From an uncultured Clostridia bacterium (GTDB lineage: Bacteria > Bacillota > Clostridia > Peptostreptococcales > Anaerovoracaceae): DNA of 58,445 nt. Location of the stretch: NCBI GenBank assembly GCA_944386595.1, contig CALXBQ010000027.1, forward strand, positions 1 to 58,445, given 5' to 3'. Positions 56,001-58,445 of this stretch are shown piece by piece. The notes below the pieces were generated by a model, which saw only the letters and a list, made by a program, of their open reading frames with translations, was not told the DNA's origin and did not search any database. The position numbers were made by a program, and so were the translations under genes. Each line of letters opens with the position of its first letter. Positions within the stretch are counted from its first letter, which is position 1.

Positions 56001-56029
56001 AAAACCCTTGCAATAGCAGGGGTTTTGCC
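56001..56029 (+). terminator. terminator of the small peptide gene, overlapping the rpsB promoter
   Basis: An 11-bp stem AAAACCCTTGC/GCAGGGGTTTT (56001-56011 with 56016-56026, one G-T pair) with a 4-base loop; its own arm supplies the T run. The -35 of rpsB lies inside the stem. Confidence 0.65.
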
Positions 56030-56036
56030 TTATAAT
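56008..56036 (+). promoter_or_regulatory. promoter of rpsB-tsf
   Basis: TTGCAA (56008-56013) and a perfect TATAAT (56031-56036) are 17 bases apart. Confidence 0.85.
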
Positions 56037-56042
56037 TATCGT

Positions 56043-56172
56043 TGGTTCGCTTTGCGGACGAGTAAATTATACACATCCGGTGTTCGGCGAAGGTTGCCCT
56101 CTTTGTCAGAAGGCAAAAGGGTTTGGAGCCGAGGATAGCCGGATGGATGAAGAAACCAGGAGGAATTTTAAA
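56043..56172 (+). promoter_or_regulatory. structured rpsB leader, candidate S2 autoregulatory element
   Basis: In the ~130-base leader CATCCGG (56074-56080) pairs with CCGGATG (56139-56145). TTCGGC (56083-56088) pairs with GCCGAG (56128-56133). TTGCC (56094-56098) pairs with GGCAA (56112-56116). These nested helices form one long arm that ends about 28 bases before the start codon. Confidence 0.5.
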
Positions 56173-56937
56173 ATGGCAGTAATTTCAATGAAACAGCTCT
56201 TAGAAGCAGGTGTTCACTTCGGACACCAGACCAGAAGATGGAACCCTAAGATGGCTCCTTACATCTTCACCGAGAGAAACGGAATCTACATCATCGACCT
56301 TCAGAAGACCGTTAAGAAGATCGATGAGGCTTATGACTTCATGAAGGAAGTTGCGGCTTCCGGAAAGCCTATCCTTTTCGTAGGAACCAAGAAGCAGGCT
56401 CAGAACGCTATCAAGGACGAGGCTGTAAGATGCGGACAGTACTACGTAAGCGAGAGATGGCTTGGCGGAATGCTGACCAACTATAAGACCATCAGCGGAA
56501 GAATCAGAAGACTTAACGATATAAACACCATGGAAGAGGACGGCACCTTCAGCAAGCTTTCCAAGAAGGAAGTTCTCGGACTTAAAGCCGAGAGAGACAA
56601 GCTTGAGAAGTACCTCGGCGGAATCAAGGAAATGAAGGGAATGCCGGGAGCACTCTTCATCGTAGACCCTAAGAAGGAGAGAATCGCCGTTAAGGAAGCA
56701 AGAATCCTTGGAATTCCTATCGTAGGTATCGTGGACACCAACTGCGATCCTGACGACGTTGATTACATCATTCCTGCCAACGACGACGCTATCAGAGCGG
56801 TTAAGCTCATCGCAGGAAAGATGGCTGACGCTGTAATCGAAGCTAACCAGGGTGAAAGCTTTGACGAGGGAGAAGCCGAAGCAGTAGAGGCTGAGGCTCC
56901 TGAAGCAGCAGAAACAGAAGCGGCAGACGCTGAATAA
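56173..56937 (+). CDS. rpsB: 30S ribosomal protein S2
   Basis: 254 residues from the ATG at 56173 ([19 protein letters not shown]), with CCAGGAGG upstream; the longer open frame covers the leader. [20 protein letters not shown] and [20 protein letters not shown] are S2 signatures. The C terminus is an Ala/Glu-rich tail. Codon choice is strongly biased, as expected for a highly expressed gene. Followed 19 bases later by tsf. Confidence 0.97.
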   Translation: MAVISMKQLLEAGVHFGHQTRRWNPKMAPYIFTERNGIYIIDLQKTVKKIDEAYDFMKEVAASGKPILFVGTKKQAQNAIKDEAVRCGQYYVSERWLGGMLTNYKTISGRIRRLNDINTMEEDGTFSKLSKKEVLGLKAERDKLEKYLGGIKEMKGMPGALFIVDPKKERIAVKEARILGIPIVGIVDTNCDPDDVDYIIPANDDAIRAVKLIAGKMADAVIEANQGESFDEGEAEAVEAEAPEAAETEAADAE

Positions 56938-56956
56938 TTTTCAAGGAGGAAGTAAA

Positions 56957-57883
56957 ATGGCTGTAACAGCATCATTAGTAAAAGAACTTAGAGAAATGAC
57001 CGGCGCAGGCATGATGGACTGCAAGAAGGCGCTGGTTGAAACCGATGGAGATATAGATAAGGCTGTGGAGGTTCTCAGAGAGAAGGGACTTTCCAAGGCT
57101 GCAAAGAAGGCAGGAAGAGTTGCTGCAGAAGGTCTTGTAAGACTTGCATTTGCAGACGACCATAAGACTGCTGCTGTAATCGAAGTAAACTCCGAGACAG
57201 ACTTTGTCGCAAAGAACCCTGAATTCGTAGAGTTCGTTGAAAACCTTGCAGCAAAGGCTCTGGAGGAGAAGGATCCTTCCATGGACGCATTCATGGCTCT
57301 CCCTTACGGAGAAGAGGGAACCGTGCAGGATGCTCTCACCGCCAAGATCTCCAAGATCGGTGAGAACATGAACATCAGAAGATTCGAGAGAAAGGCAACC
57401 GAAGGCGTTGTTTACACCGGATACATTCACGGCGGCGGCAAGATCGGCGTTATCGTAGGTATCAAGACAGACGCCTCCGCTTCCGAAATCGAGGCGGTAG
57501 GTAAGGATGTGGCTATGCAGGTTGCTTCCATGAGCCCTAAGTTCGTGGACGATTCCCAGGTGGATCAGGACTGGCTCGCTTCCGAGACCGAGATTGCAAA
57601 GCAGCAGCTTCTCAACGAAGGAAAGAAGCCTGAGCTCCTCGACAAGATTATCCCTGGAAAGATCAAGGCTATCCTGAAAGAGGTATGCCTGGTTGACCAG
57701 AAGTTCGTAAAGAACGGAGACCTTACCGTTGCACAGTACGTGGACGAAGAAGCCAAGAAACTCGGCAAGTCCATGCAGGTGGTTGAAATGGTAAGATACG
57801 AGGTAGGCGAAGGAATCGAGAAGAAGGAAGAGGACTTTGCAGCCGAGGTAGCGGCACAGCAGGCAGCGGCGGCGAAGAAGTAG
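56957..57883 (+). CDS. tsf: translation elongation factor Ts
   Basis: 308 residues. The EF-Tu-binding N-terminal motif is ELREMTGAGMMDCKKALVET. VEVNSETDFVAKN-type (IEVNSETDFVAKNPEFVEF) and the core domains follow. It exchanges GDP for GTP on EF-Tu. AAGGAGG precedes the ATG. In most Firmicutes pyrH and frr follow; here a terminator ends the unit. Confidence 0.97.
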   Translation: MAVTASLVKELREMTGAGMMDCKKALVETDGDIDKAVEVLREKGLSKAAKKAGRVAAEGLVRLAFADDHKTAAVIEVNSETDFVAKNPEFVEFVENLAAKALEEKDPSMDAFMALPYGEEGTVQDALTAKISKIGENMNIRRFERKATEGVVYTGYIHGGGKIGVIVGIKTDASASEIEAVGKDVAMQVASMSPKFVDDSQVDQDWLASETEIAKQQLLNEGKKPELLDKIIPGKIKAILKEVCLVDQKFVKNGDLTVAQYVDEEAKKLGKSMQVVEMVRYEVGEGIEKKEEDFAAEVAAQQAAAAKK

Positions 57884-57916
57884 CAAAACAGATGAAATAA
57901 ACAGAGCAAAGACGAG

Positions 57917-57961
57917 AACCCTTGAAAAACGGCGTTTGACCCTGATTTTTCAAGGGTTTTT
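57917..57961 (+). terminator. terminator of rpsB-tsf
   Basis: A perfect 13-bp stem AACCCTTGAAAAA/TTTTTCAAGGGTT (57917-57929 with 57946-57958), followed by TTT. Confidence 0.9.
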
Positions 57962-58294
57962 GGCATTTAGGGGAAATCCCGCAGGTTATCAGATTTTAGC
58001 ATAAATAACAGGGCGATTTGGGAATTTTTTGGGACAACGGTTGGGACAAAATGCTGTCCCAAATGCGTTTTTAAACTTCGCTTCATTTTTCCGAAAAAGA
58101 AGGAAGAGTTTGCGTAGCGTTTCTTTTTGGGGGTTAGCAAGATTTTCCCAAAACGCCTGAAATCAACCCCCAAATAGCATATTGATTCGTTTGATATCAA
58201 GATTTTTCATCTTTTTATATTTTGTAAATGGTAAAATCGCATATTCGCATAAGTTATCATTTTGTTTTATGATTTAAAAAAGGAGGCGTGACAA
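57962..58294. other. A+T-rich intergenic region with TTGGGACAA repeats
   Basis: No convincing gene. Two direct copies of TTGGGACAA (58029-58037 and 58041-58049) are followed by the inverted TGTCCCA (58055-58061), so the second copy can form a hairpin. A 10-bp palindrome TTGATATCAA lies at 58191-58200. Composition is more A+T rich than the genes to the left, which suggests the edge of a different, possibly acquired, segment. Confidence 0.4.
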
Positions 58295-58445
58295 ATGTTC
58301 GGTAAGAAAAATAAAGATGCGGTATATCTCACTTACGATGAAAAAAGCATTCTCTTAAGAGCTTTAGTGGAATTAAAAAACAGCCTTATACGGGAGGGAA
58401 AATACACTGACGCTGTTGATGAGCTGATCCTCAAACTGGCTAAAT
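58295..58445 (+). CDS. unidentified gene, 5' part only
   Basis: ATG at 58295 with AAGGAGG upstream; 50 residues are visible before the window ends. The product begins MFGKKNKDAVYLTYDEKSIL, then LRALVELKNSLIREGKYTDA and VDELILKLAK. It is charged and helical, with no signal peptide. I do not recognise a domain. Short proteins with a similar YTDAVD-type ending are, from memory, common hypothetical proteins in clostridia. Its A+T-rich codons differ from the ribosomal genes to the left. Confidence 0.65.
   Translation, partial: MFGKKNKDAVYLTYDEKSILLRALVELKNSLIREGKYTDAVDELILKLAK

Noticed and set aside
57967-58200. 77-codon minus-strand open frame in the A+T-rich region
   Set aside because: No ribosome site, low-complexity Lys/Phe composition, and overlap with the GGGACA repeats; could be a decayed fragment but not supported as a gene.

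Overview
The window is a chromosomal segment of a Gram-positive anaerobe of the class Clostridia. The evidence is the fused ispH-rpsA gene (a clostridial hallmark), a T-box leucine leader, the fhs-fchA-folD one-carbon operon, a monoderm-type Tad pilus locus, strong AAGGAGG ribosome binding sites, and canonical TTGACA-17-TATAAT promoters. Codon use is moderately G+C rich and fairly even. A family-level placement (for example near Anaerovoracaceae or Mogibacterium) is only a guess.

Layout. 1-1414: end of an ABC exporter operon, convergent with aroK. 2103-6130: membrane SPFH protein, small coiled-coil/ribbon-helix-helix protein, ABC exporter and a YbjQ-family protein. 6127-8501 (minus): RsmJ-like rRNA methyltransferase and an NhaC antiporter. 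8737-16320: housekeeping run tdk, tilS, ftsH, a PucR-type regulator, coaX, dusB. 16335-17053: a Phd/PIN toxin-antitoxin module with a palindromic operator. 17114-23557: rplS, a DUF3841-like gene, rbgA, rnhB, then fhs, fchA, folD and an ArsC/Spx-like gene. 23800-24421 (minus): a RelB/RelE module. 24554-28376 (minus): a four-gene surface acylation cluster (SGNH, DUF4358-like, MBOAT, DHHW).

28494-39665 is a branched-chain amino acid block. leuACDB runs on the minus strand behind a T-box leader with a CUC (Leu) specifier. ilvBNCD-ilvA runs divergently from its own promoter. Next come a CCA-adding enzyme, a chloramphenicol-acetyltransferase-like protein, and trpS on the minus strand. 43033-50122 is a Tad/Flp pilus operon: tadZ, tadA, tadB, tadC, a 44-residue Flp pilin, and several pseudopilin-like or accessory proteins. 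One of these carries two tandem His-Cys3 motifs. 50153-57883: ispH-rpsA, brnQ, rnr, a 33-residue membrane peptide, rpsB with a structured leader, and tsf. After the tsf terminator there is an A+T-rich stretch with TTGGGACAA repeats and the start of an unidentified gene.

The points I find most unusual are these. FolD lacks two of the conserved cyclohydrolase residues and sits beside FchA, which can supply that activity. The ispH-rpsA fusion has a strong internal ribosome binding site exactly where a free S1 protein would begin, and its own start looks leaderless. The tandem putative metal sites in the pilus protein, the candidate S2 leader, and the SPFH/RHH/ABC cassette also stand out. I found no CRISPR array, rRNA, tRNA or insertion sequence.
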